Shown one piece after another: positions 16,280 through 27,963 of a stretch of 40,516 nt of DNA (positions are counted from its first letter, which is position 1; the number at the start of each line of letters is the position of its first letter). The position numbers and the translations under genes are program-made. Location of the stretch: contig JAGDXS010000038.1 in assembly GCA_023261755.1 (NCBI GenBank), forward strand, positions 1-40,516. Direction: 5' to 3'. Origin of the DNA: Thermoplasmata archaeon (GTDB lineage Archaea > Thermoplasmatota > Thermoplasmata > Thermoplasmatales > ARK-15). The notes beneath the pieces are model-generated. The model saw only the letters and a program-made list of their open reading frames with translations, searched no databases and was not told the DNA's origin.

Positions 16280-16777
16280 TTAAAATTGTTGAAATTCCTT
16301 CTCAATTTTTTCTATTTCTTTTCTATCAGCATTTTTATAAGAATTTAATAGTTCCATGTTTGTTTCAATGAATGTATGCCCCCATGAAAATTTTCCAATG
16401 ATCATGTTAGCTTGATCCACTTCACCTAAAATATAAAGAGCTGCAGATAAAGCCTCTGCAGTTGAAAGTTTGTTTGGATGCCCAAAATTAACAGGATTTC
16501 CAGGAATTAAAAATGGAAGGCGCCTAAATTCACCCTTTATATTTGAAAAAATGCTATCTATATTTTTCCAGGATCCATCTACAGCATAAAGCCCGTGCAT
16601 GATAGCTTCATTGTAATCCTCCTTTGATATAACAATATCGGAGAGAGGTGAAAGTATTATGCCACCCGTATGCGTTTTTCTTTTTATGAGTTTAGCCAAA
16701 CCAAATCTTTCCATTTTTTTTGCTGTACACTTTTTAGGATCATCATCAGCAAGGTAAATTACAAATAATTTTATCAT
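16280..16777 (-). CDS. tsr3: Tsr3/DUF367-family rRNA aminocarboxypropyltransferase
   Basis: This 165-residue protein matches Tsr3. The N-terminal segment has DDDPKKCTAKKMERFGLAK. There follows ILSPLSDIVISKED, then the AVDGSWK motif near residue 68, RRLPFLIPGNPVNFG, and KLSTAEALSAALYILG. Tsr3 transfers the 3-amino-3-carboxypropyl group of SAM to a hypermodified uridine of helix 31 of small-subunit rRNA late in maturation. The length is normal for archaeal forms. The start overlaps the preceding membrane-protein gene by four bases (ATGA). Confidence 0.88.
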   Translation of the reverse strand: MIKLFVIYLADDDPKKCTAKKMERFGLAKLIKRKTHTGGIILSPLSDIVISKEDYNEAIMHGLYAVDGSWKNIDSIFSNIKGEFRRLPFLIPGNPVNFGHPNKLSTAEALSAALYILGEVDQANMIIGKFSWGHTFIETNMELLNSYKNADRKEIEKIEKEFQQF

Positions 16778-17334
16778 GTGTATTTATTGAAAACGAAATA
16801 CATTATAAAAACACTCGCTATGAGGATTATAAGAACAATAAATGGTATGGACATATAAAATGGTGTTGAATTCTGCGAAGGAATAGTTGCATTGGAGAAA
16901 CCTGGAAGAACACCCATATTGAGAAGCTGGCCGTTCGTATACCCAGGATGGTAAAGTGATTGCTCTCCATTAATGTAAATGAGAGCCTTTTCTATTGTTG
17001 CATTTGAAACACTACCATATTGCTCTAAGGCCAGTATAAACTGTGCACCGTACGGATTCAGACCTGTAAGGCTATAATCGAAAAACACATATTTTAAATT
17101 CGAATTATTTGACCAATTATATGTGGTAATTGATTTTGATAGGAAAGTTGGAAATACCATGTCTTTCCACATCTGATCAGTTATTGTCGTATTGGTCCCA
17201 TTTAAGAAATGGATCTCAATGGATGGAAAAGTAACATTGCTGATGCTCGATCCAGCTGAAATGTTACTATTTACTAGCGACAATAAAAGAATTGAAATGC
17301 CTATCACAGCTAACGTGCCTATAATATGCCTCAT
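16774..17334 (-). CDS. Membrane-anchored protein with extracytoplasmic domain
   Basis: From ATG 17334 this is a 186-residue protein. One hydrophobic helix at the N-terminus (about 4-22) and one at the C-terminus (about 160-182) flank a polar domain rich in Asn, Ser and Thr with several N-x-[ST] sites. It probably faces outside, held by both helices. An earlier ATG at 17358 overlaps the TATA-like box, so I reject it. I do not recognise a family. It lies between the dCTP deaminase-like gene and tsr3, with a four-base overlap with tsr3. Confidence 0.65.
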   Translation of the reverse strand: MRHIIGTLAVIGISILLLSLVNSNISAGSSISNVTFPSIEIHFLNGTNTTITDQMWKDMVFPTFLSKSITTYNWSNNSNLKYVFFDYSLTGLNPYGAQFILALEQYGSVSNATIEKALIYINGEQSLYHPGYTNGQLLNMGVLPGFSNATIPSQNSTPFYMSIPFIVLIILIASVFIMYFVFNKYT

Positions 17335-17357
17335 TCTTCGGGTTAAAAGAATTAACA

Positions 17358-17367
17358 TTATATAATT
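17358..17367 (-). promoter_or_regulatory. TATA-like box for the membrane protein/tsr3 pair
   Basis: Read on the minus strand this is AATTATATAA, centred about 28 bp before ATG 17334. The spacing supports a leaderless start there and a promoter separate from the dCTP deaminase-like gene, whose stop is only 19 bp upstream of it. Confidence 0.45.
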
Positions 17368-17385
17368 GTTTTGGAACAATTTTTC

Positions 17386-17838
17386 TTAAATCCAGATGCC
17401 ATTCTGACCTTGATAATGTCCTGATCTTTCTGCATAAGATTTTTCCACATCGGATGTGAGTGCAATAAAAATAACCTGTGCGAATTTTGATCCCCTTTCT
17501 ATCTTTATTTCATTTAACGAATTGTAAGCAAATAAATTTAGTTTTCCATTAAAACCAGCATCAATCATTCCTGCACTCAAAATTATTCCTTTTCTTGCCC
17601 ATGAAGTTTTAATCCAAATCTGGCCGGCTATATTTGATGGAAATTTAAAGTACTCAATTGAAGATACTACAAAATAAGATTTTGCTTGAATTACTTCAGA
17701 ATTGGCTCCTAAAATTTTTATTTCATCTATACTAATATCATAACCATTTGGAGTTAAATTTTCTTCATTAAAATTTTCTATGACGAGCTTTTTTTCTTTC
17801 ATCATGAATTTTATATCCCTGTCTGAAAGTATCATCAT
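17386..17838 (-). CDS. dCTP deaminase/dUTPase-superfamily protein, deaminase Glu missing
   Basis: This 150-residue trimeric dUTPase-fold protein begins MILSDRDI, as Dcd proteins do. It retains the SWARKG segment (R82, matching E. coli R115), GMIDAGFNGKL (D93, matching the dUTPase catalytic Asp and Dcd D128), and a C-terminal GHYQGQNG lid. In E. coli Dcd the general base E138 lies ten residues after that Asp, in LEF. Here the corresponding segment is LFA, so Phe103 replaces Glu, and Met replaces R126. It may therefore act as a dUTPase rather than a deaminase. It is shorter than usual (170-200 residues). ATGs at 17838 and 17835 are both possible starts. Confidence 0.8.
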   Translation of the reverse strand: MMILSDRDIKFMMKEKKLVIENFNEENLTPNGYDISIDEIKILGANSEVIQAKSYFVVSSIEYFKFPSNIAGQIWIKTSWARKGIILSAGMIDAGFNGKLNLFAYNSLNEIKIERGSKFAQVIFIALTSDVEKSYAERSGHYQGQNGIWI

Positions 17839-17880
17839 TTCATTATTTTATTTCATTAGATAAACATTATCATGAAATTT

Positions 17881-17890
17881 TATTATATTT
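17881..17890 (+). promoter_or_regulatory. TATA-like box of folD
   Basis: TATTATATTT is centred about 25 bp before ATG 17910. It supports that start over the upstream TTG at 17889. Confidence 0.45.
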
Positions 17891-17909
17891 GTTTATATTA
17901 TCAATAAAT

Positions 17910-18752
17910 ATGATTCTTGATGGCAAAGCCCTGGCAAAAAAGATTGAATCAAAGATTAATCAGGATGCCCAGGAATTTTACAAAACATATGGAATGAAAG
18001 CATCACTTCATACAATCCTCATAGGTGATGATGAAGCATCGAAAATTTATGCAAGATCAAAAATAAAAACTTTGAAGAACCTAAACATGGATGGTGAAAT
18101 TCATCAGTTGAGCGCGAACACATCACAGGAGGATGTAATTTCTCTAATAAAGAGCCTTTCATCAAGAAAGGATGTCCATGGTATCATGGTAGAAATGCCA
18201 ATACCTAAAAGTCTTGACAGGAATGCAATTTTATCTAGCATAGACCCTCTTAAAGATGTTGATGGTCAAAATCCATTGAATTTAGGATATTTAATGCTAG
18301 GAAATGAAGATCATGTTCCATCCACACCAAGGGCAGTAGTAAGGATTCTAGAAGAATACAATGTTCAAATATCTGGAAAGAATGTTTGTATAATTAATAG
18401 AACGCCAGTTGTTGGGAAACCGTTAACAATGCTGATGCTCAACAGGGATGCGACTGTAAGAATATGCCACAGCAAAACAAAGAATCTTGAGAATATTACA
18501 AAAGAATCTGATATTATTGTCATAGCAATAGGCAAACCCCTTTTCCTCAAGGAGAATATGGTATCAGAGAAGTCAATCGTTGTTGATGTTGGCATAAATT
18601 CATTGAATGGAAAAATTGTTGGAGATGCAGATTTTGAAAATATAGCCAATAAAGTATCAATGATAACGCCTGTACCTGGAGGAGTAGGCAGTGTTACAAC
18701 AATATTGATAGTTGAACAGACATTAAAAAATGCAAAAGCTTTGATTAAATGA
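17910..18752 (+). CDS. folD: Methylenetetrahydrofolate dehydrogenase/cyclohydrolase
   Basis: This 280-residue FolD interconverts methylene-, methenyl- and formyl-tetrahydrofolate (or the archaeal pterin equivalent). It shows Y47 and K51 in YARSKIKTL (active-site Tyr and Lys), D118 in LKDVDG, the NAD(P)-binding NRTPVVGKPLTMLML region, and the closing TPVPGGVGSVTT. The normally conserved Gln of the VQLPLP motif is Glu here (VEMPIP, E95). I believe a related substitution exists in the Thermoplasma enzyme. The leaderless start at 17910 is preferred over TTG 17889. It is followed by the 57-residue Cys4 gene after 52 bases. Confidence 0.92.
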   Translation: MILDGKALAKKIESKINQDAQEFYKTYGMKASLHTILIGDDEASKIYARSKIKTLKNLNMDGEIHQLSANTSQEDVISLIKSLSSRKDVHGIMVEMPIPKSLDRNAILSSIDPLKDVDGQNPLNLGYLMLGNEDHVPSTPRAVVRILEEYNVQISGKNVCIINRTPVVGKPLTMLMLNRDATVRICHSKTKNLENITKESDIIVIAIGKPLFLKENMVSEKSIVVDVGINSLNGKIVGDADFENIANKVSMITPVPGGVGSVTTILIVEQTLKNAKALIK

Positions 18753-18804
18753 TTAGGAAAGATTTATTAATAATGGTTTAAATATTAAATCGGGTGATGA
18801 TTAA

Positions 18805-18978
18805 ATGAATGATAACAAAGCTCCAGAAGTACTTGCACCAAAATACAGGGAAATTAAGGATAATGAAGTATTCTGCCCACTTGCAAAGGATATTATACCT
18901 ATAAAAGAATGCAAAAAATGCAAGAATTTTATTAGATTAGAAGATAAATATATAGTATGCGCTTTGCCATGGGACTAG
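18805..18978 (+). CDS. 57-residue four-cysteine protein
   Basis: This short frame runs from ATG 18805 to TAG 18976-18978, directly abutting the Trm-G10 start. It carries four Cys (C24, C36, C39, C52) spaced C-x11-C-x2-C-x12-C, with Lys-rich stretches between, so a small zinc-binding fold is likely. A TTTAAATATT box (18777-18786) lies about 24 bp upstream, and GGGTGATGA precedes the ATG, so it has both promoter-like and ribosome-site-like signals. I do not recognise the family. Co-transcription with a tRNA methylase suggests, but does not show, an RNA-related role. Confidence 0.7.
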   Translation: MNDNKAPEVLAPKYREIKDNEVFCPLAKDIIPIKECKKCKNFIRLEDKYIVCALPWD

Positions 18979-19926
18979 ATGTTCATTTTAGGTCTTTCAG
19001 GTGAGCATGAAAGGTTACCTGTTTCAGAGGTAAAGGGAATACTTGAAGGCGAGGGCGTTGGTTATAGGATATTTAGATATAATCCTCTTATCTTAGATGC
19101 AGAATCTATTTCCCCAGTCCTGGAAAGGGCAGCTCTTGTTAAATTTGGAGCAAAGGTTATAGGTGAAATTGATAATCTTGAAGATTTTCATTTAGACTTA
19201 AATGGAAAAACATTTTCTATAAGGTTCATAAATTTTTCAGATTCAAATGAAGATAGAATGTACATTGAAAGGTATGCAGGTTCAAAGGCGAAAGGTAAAG
19301 TAAATTTAAAAAATCCTGAAATAAGGATTGGCCTTGTAAAAATAGATAAAATATACATTACAGAAATTCTTGAAAGAAAAGATCCTCTATTCAAGGAAAG
19401 AATAAACCAGGTCAGGCCATTCAAAACTAATTTAGCGCTTCAACCGAAAATGGCAAGGATGCTAGTCAATCTTGCAAGGGTAAAAAAGAACGATTTAATA
19501 GCGGATCCATTCTGCGGTGGAGGTTCAATACTAATAGAGGCAGGTCTAATGGGCATAAGGTCCATAGGAATAGATTCAAGTGAAAAAATGGTAAATGGAT
19601 GCAAAATTAATTTGGATCATTATGGCATAGATGCAAACATCTACCTGGGTGATTTTTCAATAATAAAAAATTTCCAAGGTATAGATGCAATAGTAACTGA
19701 TCCTCCCTATGGGAGGGGTTCAACAACAAACAAGGAAAATGTAAAAAAATTGTACGAGCGCATGTTCAAAATATTCAGGGAAGTTCTTAAGAAAAATGGT
19801 TATGTATCCACAATTCTGCCATCCTTAGAATATAAAAAAATTGCAGAGGAATATTTTAAAATTGTTGAAATAAATGAAATGAAAGTTCATAGATCACTTA
19901 CAAGATATTTTATCACTCTTTCTTAG
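18979..19926 (+). CDS. trmG10: tRNA (guanine10-N2)-methyltransferase, Trm-G10 type
   Basis: This 315-residue protein has an N-terminal THUMP/ferredoxin-like RNA-binding region (about 1-140). A Rossmann methyltransferase domain follows, with SAM motif DPFCGGGS at 176-183 and the N6/N2-amine motif DPPYGRG at 241-247. This is the layout of archaeal Trm-G10/Trm11-like enzymes (typical length 320-340), which make m2G/m22G at tRNA position 10. The start codon immediately follows the stop of the Cys4 gene. The 3' end overlaps the convergent Mrp gene by 14 bases. Confidence 0.85.
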   Translation: MFILGLSGEHERLPVSEVKGILEGEGVGYRIFRYNPLILDAESISPVLERAALVKFGAKVIGEIDNLEDFHLDLNGKTFSIRFINFSDSNEDRMYIERYAGSKAKGKVNLKNPEIRIGLVKIDKIYITEILERKDPLFKERINQVRPFKTNLALQPKMARMLVNLARVKKNDLIADPFCGGGSILIEAGLMGIRSIGIDSSEKMVNGCKINLDHYGIDANIYLGDFSIIKNFQGIDAIVTDPPYGRGSTTNKENVKKLYERMFKIFREVLKKNGYVSTILPSLEYKKIAEEYFKIVEINEMKVHRSLTRYFITLS

Positions 19927-20713
19927 GCAACTGGGAAATGATCTTTTCTACAATTTCGCTGAATGACCTTGATGCTTCAGATTCCTTCAGTATGAATGGC
20001 TCTCCGTCATCCCCAGCTTTTACAATGCTTGGATCCATTGGTATTCTGCCCAGGAATGGAACCTGATACTTGTTAGCGGCCTTTTCTCCACCACCGGTTC
20101 CGAAAACATAACCTGCCATGTTTTCTATTATACCAAGAATCTTAACATTCAGATGCTTTGAGAAATTTATTGCTTTTTTAGCATCCAGGAGGGCAACCTC
20201 CTGTGGCGTTATTACTATAACAATGCCAGTAACATCCTTAATTAGCTGAACAATGCTTAAAGGTTCATCCCCTGTTCCAGGAGGAAGATCCACAATAAGG
20301 AAATCAAGCTCACCCCACTGCACCTCTTCAAGAAATTGCTGCAATGCCTTATGCTTCAAGGAGCCTCTCCATATTACAGGTGCATCCTCCTCTGGAAGCA
20401 TGTTTCCAATTGAAATTACCTTCAATGTTGGTGAATATTCAATAGGCAATATACCCTGATCATCACCTACAAGCTGTTCCTTGTTTAAGCCAAGCATCAT
20501 TGGCACATCGGGTCCATGGAGATCAGAATCTAAAAGACCTACCTTATAACCTTTAAGTGAAAGTGCAACAGCAAGGTTCACCGAAACCGTTGTTTTGCCT
20601 ACACCACCCTTACCGCTCATCACCAATATCTTGTACTTTATATTCTTCATTCTTTGTTCAAGTTTCGTATTCTGCTGGAGTATGGGTTTTAATTTAGATG
20701 GATCTATAGTCAT
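19913..20713 (-). CDS. Mrp/NBP35-family iron-sulfur carrier ATPase
   Basis: This protein of about 266 residues of the ApbC/Mrp/NBP35 family has a deviant Walker A (SGKGGVGKT, residues 33-41), the [16 protein letters not shown] segment, a Walker B-like [15 protein letters not shown], and [12 protein letters not shown]. Family members assemble and transfer 4Fe-4S clusters. The CxxC that bridges clusters in eukaryotic Nbp35 is not evident in the C-terminal part, where the text is GTGGGEKAA rather than a CPxC. ATG 20725 would add four residues and cannot be excluded. No SUF genes are adjacent. Confidence 0.88.
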   Translation of the reverse strand: MTIDPSKLKPILQQNTKLEQRMKNIKYKILVMSGKGGVGKTTVSVNLAVALSLKGYKVGLLDSDLHGPDVPMMLGLNKEQLVGDDQGILPIEYSPTLKVISIGNMLPEEDAPVIWRGSLKHKALQQFLEEVQWGELDFLIVDLPPGTGDEPLSIVQLIKDVTGIVIVITPQEVALLDAKKAINFSKHLNVKILGIIENMAGYVFGTGGGEKAANKYQVPFLGRIPMDPSIVKAGDDGEPFILKESEASRSFSEIVEKIISQLPKKE

Positions 20714-20786
20714 ATATATCAGCATAAGGAATATGAAAAATTACTTAACCTTATCGTATCATTACATAATAAAAAAATAAGCAAAG

Positions 20787-20795
20787 TTTTTAAAT
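20787..20795 (+). promoter_or_regulatory. TATA-like box of tRNA-Thr(UGU)
   Basis: TTTTTAAAT is centred about 29 bp before the mature tRNA 5' end at 20820, suitable for transcription starting at or just before the tRNA. Confidence 0.45.
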
Positions 20796-20819
20796 CCATT
20801 TTCTTTCTCCATAATAATT

Positions 20820-20892
20820 GCCACCGTAGCTCAGTCGGTAGAGCGGCTGACTTGTAATCAGCAGGTCGGGGGTCCAATTCCCTCCGGTGGCT
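20820..20892 (+). tRNA. tRNA-Thr (anticodon UGU)
   Basis: The 73-nt cloverleaf has a perfect 7-bp acceptor stem (GCCACCG/CGGTGGC), D stem GCTC/GAGC, anticodon stem GCTGA/TCAGC with loop CTTGTAA (anticodon TGT), variable AGGTC, T stem GGGGG/CCCTC and discriminator U73. No CCA is encoded and there is no intron. The T loop reads TCCAATT, so position 55 is C rather than the near-universal U that becomes pseudouridine. The second tRNA-Thr in the window has a normal TTC. One base separates it from the convergent CoA-transferase stop codon. Confidence 0.95.
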
Positions 20893-20893
20893 C

Positions 20894-22495
20894 TTACAAT
20901 TTCATGAGATTTTTCATGAATATTCTTTCATCCATTATCTTCAAATCATTTATTATTGGCTTAAAATCCATCTTTTCTAAAATATCATTATCTATATCGA
21001 TCCCAGGAGCTATTTCTTCAAGGATTAAACCTTTTTCTGATAATCTAAAAACCGCCCTTTCAGTTATGTAAACAACCTCTTTTTTATTTTTTATAGCGAA
21101 TGATCCCGAAAAGAAAATTTTTTCCACATTTTTAACAAATTTTATTACATTTCCATCTTTCTCAATTTTTAATTTTTTATTGTCCACATAAATTAATCTC
21201 TTTCCTCCGGTAAAGCCACCGGCGAAGAATATTCTTGGTACGCCATTTGAAATGTCTGGGAAACCACCAGGGCCTGGAAGCTTGTTATCAATGAAAGATG
21301 GGTTAACATTCCCGTACTCATCCACTTGAAGAAAGCCAAGAGAAGCGGCATCCGCTATTCCACCTTCATATATGTAAAATTGATCCGCCTGTGGTATTAT
21401 TGCAAATGGCCCATATGAAAGACCAAAATCATTTCCAGAAAGTGCGATGCCTCCCCATGGACCTGATTCCACTGTGGTATAAACCGAGTCTGAATATCCC
21501 TCCTCTGCAATTATAGATGTTGATTCGGATGGAATGCCAGTGCCAAAATTCATAATGGCAGGCCTTTTTAAAGAATTTAACATCTTTATTATTTCTAGAA
21601 CGAGCCTTCTTTTTATTACCATTCTGTCATCAAGTTTTTCATTTAACTTTGAAATCTTTATTTCATTTGGTATTAATTCACCTGAAATTGCTGGATCATA
21701 TTTTATTGTGGATCCCTGTATATTGAATTCCTCTTCTGATGGTATTACATAATCCACCAAAGGGCCGGGAACGTGGATATTCTTTGGATTTCTGCTATTT
21801 TCTTTTACAATGTATTTTACCTGTGCAAAAACCTTACCAGAGTCTGGCTGTGCTTTAGAGCTCATGGCAATTGGAAGAATGGTACCGTATATACCCTCAT
21901 GCTCAACAGAAAGATTTCCCTTCGGATCTGATGACGTGGCCCTTATGAAAGAATATTTTGGTTTAGGTGCCCTGTAAAGTAAATGTGGTTCTTCCAGATC
22001 AATTATTTTAGCATAGCATCTCTTTGCATTCCTTGCCTTTTCGTTCATTGCTGAATCATCAAGCCTTGGATCATGGAAAGTCCCCAAACCTATTTTTGAA
22101 AGAAGCCCAGGTCTTCCAGCTGCCATTTCCCTGAAAAGGTTTGTAGTTATTCCTATGCTAAATGAATATGTTTCAAAATATTCCATTTTTGTGAGCTTTT
22201 GCAAATATTCAGATCTATATAGATAAGGAATTAGCATGCCTGAAATGAACTCCCTGTCATCATTTTCATATATATTTTTTCCAATTATATCTAGGCCTGT
22301 TCCCGGAACACCAGGAAAAGCGTCCATCTCAATGAATAAATTTTTAGGATGACCATATTTTTTATACGCATCCCACAGAGAATATATTAAATAAAGTGGA
22401 GTAGTTGAGTTATTGAATCCAGAAATTGCTATAACAGATTTATCTTCAATTGAAGAAAGTAATTGCAATAAATCCTCTTTCTTATATATTATCAT
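20894..22495 (-). CDS. Family I CoA-transferase (acetate/propionate/3-oxoacid CoA-transferase type)
   Basis: This 533-residue protein fuses the alpha and beta CoA-transferase domains, as in YdiF and propionate CoA-transferase. The N-terminal half contains GFNNSTTP (oxyanion-type G-x-G-like region shifted) and the RATSSDPKGNLS segment. The C-terminal half has NFGTGIPSE and the catalytic Glu in TVESGPWGG (E343), followed by GFLQVDEYGNVN and FAGGFTGG. The Glu forms the gamma-glutamyl-CoA intermediate that moves CoA between short acyl groups. It lies 24 bases downstream of tgt on the same strand, and a CTTAATAAG-like box between them may give it its own promoter. Substrates are not determined. 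Confidence 0.85.
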   Translation of the reverse strand: MIIYKKEDLLQLLSSIEDKSVIAISGFNNSTTPLYLIYSLWDAYKKYGHPKNLFIEMDAFPGVPGTGLDIIGKNIYENDDREFISGMLIPYLYRSEYLQKLTKMEYFETYSFSIGITTNLFREMAAGRPGLLSKIGLGTFHDPRLDDSAMNEKARNAKRCYAKIIDLEEPHLLYRAPKPKYSFIRATSSDPKGNLSVEHEGIYGTILPIAMSSKAQPDSGKVFAQVKYIVKENSRNPKNIHVPGPLVDYVIPSEEEFNIQGSTIKYDPAISGELIPNEIKISKLNEKLDDRMVIKRRLVLEIIKMLNSLKRPAIMNFGTGIPSESTSIIAEEGYSDSVYTTVESGPWGGIALSGNDFGLSYGPFAIIPQADQFYIYEGGIADAASLGFLQVDEYGNVNPSFIDNKLPGPGGFPDISNGVPRIFFAGGFTGGKRLIYVDNKKLKIEKDGNVIKFVKNVEKIFFSGSFAIKNKKEVVYITERAVFRLSEKGLILEEIAPGIDIDNDILEKMDFKPIINDLKIMDERIFMKNLMKL

Positions 22496-22519
22496 ATTAC
22501 CATAATTGAATTTTTCTTA

Positions 22520-25300
<2,781 letters not shown>

Positions 25301-25304
<4 letters not shown>

Positions 25305-27937
25305 ATAAGACCTCTTATATTTTCTACTAAATTCACATTTGAATTTAACATCAATATATTATTAGATATTTTTCCATTAGTTTTTAGTTTTTTGATAATG
25401 TCCATACCTGAATTATCAGCTACAATTGTCATGGAATCACTATTGATAATAGCAATTGAATTCTTTTCATTTATCTGTTTTGCTACCCTCATGGCATAGT
25501 CTTTTGGTACTATTCCCAAGTATATTTTTATATTTTTTTCAACAATGGGATTTTCCTTAATCTTTTCAACATAATATTTTATCATTTCCTGTTCTGCCTT
25601 TTCCTTGAATTTTTTAAGATCTTTCCATTCGTTGAAGAATCTTTGAACAGTATTAGGCAATTTTTCAGTTTCTACCTTAAGGATATCACTAGCATCGTTG
25701 AGAATGTCTTCCATATACTGTACATGTTCCAATGCACCAAATCCAGATGTGAACATTATTCTAGACACACCGTCTTGAATCCTCTCCTCCTTTAGTATTT
25801 TTACGAATCCTATTTCGCCTGTTTTTTTCACATGTGTTCCTCCACATCCTTCAACATCATAATCACCTATTTTTACCACCCTTATCTTTTCTCCGGGGGG
25901 TATTCCACCTTCATAGAGCTTGAAACCGTAAAGTTTTTCGGCCTCATTCCTATCCATCCATTGAACTGTAACGTCTATATTTTCCATTATAAGATCCATC
26001 GCCACCTTTTCAATTTTCTTTATTTCGTCTCTTGTTATTTTTCTATAATGTGTGATATCCAGCCTTGAAGCATAAACATCCTTTTGAGCCCCTGCTTGCC
26101 ATATGTGTTTACCAAGTACTTTCCTGCAGCTGTAAAGTATTATATGTGTTGCTGTGTGATTTTTCATAAGCCTTGATCTTCTGTCCCAGTCAATGTATCC
26201 TCTTACTTTTCCTTTATCCAATGTTCCATCAATATAATGGACAATAACATTTCCAAATTTTTGGACATCAAGAACATTTACCTTTTTTCCATCTTGCTCC
26301 AAATAGCCATGATCTGCAGGCTGGCCTCCTCCTTCTGGATAGAACGCTGTCCTATCCAGAACAGCCATGTTATTTTCAACATAAATAACATTTGCATCAA
26401 ATTCTTTCAGATATGCATTTTCATAGAGCATTTCAGTAGGCGGTAAATTAAAGGTTTTTTCAATCTCCTTCTTTTCTTCAACATTTCTCTCATGTTTGGA
26501 AGCAACCAGTGATCTGAAATTTTCAGGTACTTTTATTTCAATGCCAAGTGATTTTGCTCTTTCGGCTACAAGTTCAGGCTGTATTCCATATGTATCGTAA
26601 AGATCTACTAATGAATTAAGGTCAATATTTCCCTTCTTCAAAATTTTATCAATGATTGCAAGACCCTTTACTTTTGTTTCACTGTATCTTTCCCATTCAA
26701 CTGAAAGTATGTCCATCACAACAGAAAACATTGAATCATCCAACATTCTTGAAAACCTTTTTCTTTGGAATTCCATAATTTCCTGAAGGGAATTTTCTAG
26801 ACCCAAATCCTCCAACACTTTGAATAATCTTCTTATCATCAACCTTGCAAGATAGCCTGCCTTGGTGTTGGACGGTACAATTCCATCATTGAGCATAAAT
26901 AGAACTGTTCTGCTGTGATCAACAACCATATGAACTTTCCTAAGTTTTTCAATGAAAGGTCTGTAATCAAAATCTATATTTTTTTCCTTTAGCTTCTGGC
27001 CAAGCTCAATCATCAGTGATTCATCATCCTTTTTCTTTATTGAAACAAATGATTTCACTATTTCATCATACTTCTCAGGTTTCTGCAAATTAATTTTATT
27101 GAAAATGAAATCCATTAGGTCCGAGTAAATTGCATCAAAAACAGAGGGTGAAACCTTAGATGCCCATACAAACCTTTCAAGGCCATAACCCGTATCGACA
27201 ACCTTCATTGGCATTGGTTTGAATTTTAAACCTTCAATTTCAATATCACCTTCAGGATCTTCTTTCATGTCCATAAATACCAATGTTGCAAGTTCTAAAC
27301 CTGCAACAATCACCTCCATGGCATAGCCTCCATTCCCACCACCTACCCAAGGCTTCTCTTTAAAAGTAACAAGTTTTGGATCAACGCCTAAAGATGATAG
27401 AAATCCTAAAGCGTAGGAAACGGTCTCATCCTTCCAGTAAATAAATTTATCAGGGTAATTAAAAGCATGATGTCCCAGCATGATGAAGCTTGTTAAATGC
27501 CTCCCTGTTCTTCCAACATCATCTATGTCAACCATCCTTATGCACGGTTGTGGAACAACGAGGGGGTTTGCAGGTGGTGGAACCTGTCCAGATGTTACAT
27601 GGGGCTGGAAATCGTATATTGAAGCATTGACAAGAAAAACATCTTTTCTCCAGCGGGCCACAACAGGATAGCGTTCAATTATTTTATGCCCATGCCTTTC
27701 GAAGAAATGCAGAAATTCATCCATCATTTCAAAAAAATCCAGTTTCTTGTTCATTATTGGCTTTTCAAGGAACAGATACGGATCACACGGAAATTCACCA
27801 CATGTTTCTCTACTTTTATCTAGTGTCCAGAATTTTGCGCCACAAATTTTACACGTTTTCCTGACAAATCCTTTTTCATGGAAAACATCCAAATCCAACG
27901 GATCCTTCATTGTGTTTGTGAAGATATGAAAGTTCAT
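25301..27937 (-). CDS. alaS: Alanyl-tRNA synthetase, archaeal type
   Basis: This class II synthetase of about 878 residues has an N-terminal Cys cluster (C29, C32, C46, C51) typical of archaeal AlaRS. A catalytic core follows with QPCIRMVDIDDVG and GYGLERFVW. The editing domain has HTATHIIL and the CGGTH zinc motif, and a C-Ala region ends the protein. It charges tRNA-Ala and clears mischarged Ser/Gly. A start at 27976 would overlap the divergent helicase start. ATG 27937 or 27910 is more likely, and a CTTATAT box near 27947-27953 fits 27910 slightly better. It heads the alaS, site-2 protease, tgt group. Confidence 0.95.
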
Positions 27938-27963
27938 AAACCTTTTCTTATATTGTATGAGCA

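Noticed and set aside
26237-26446. Plus-strand frames inside alaS
   Set aside because: The alaS frame has clear catalytic and editing motifs here; the opposite frames are low-complexity shadows.
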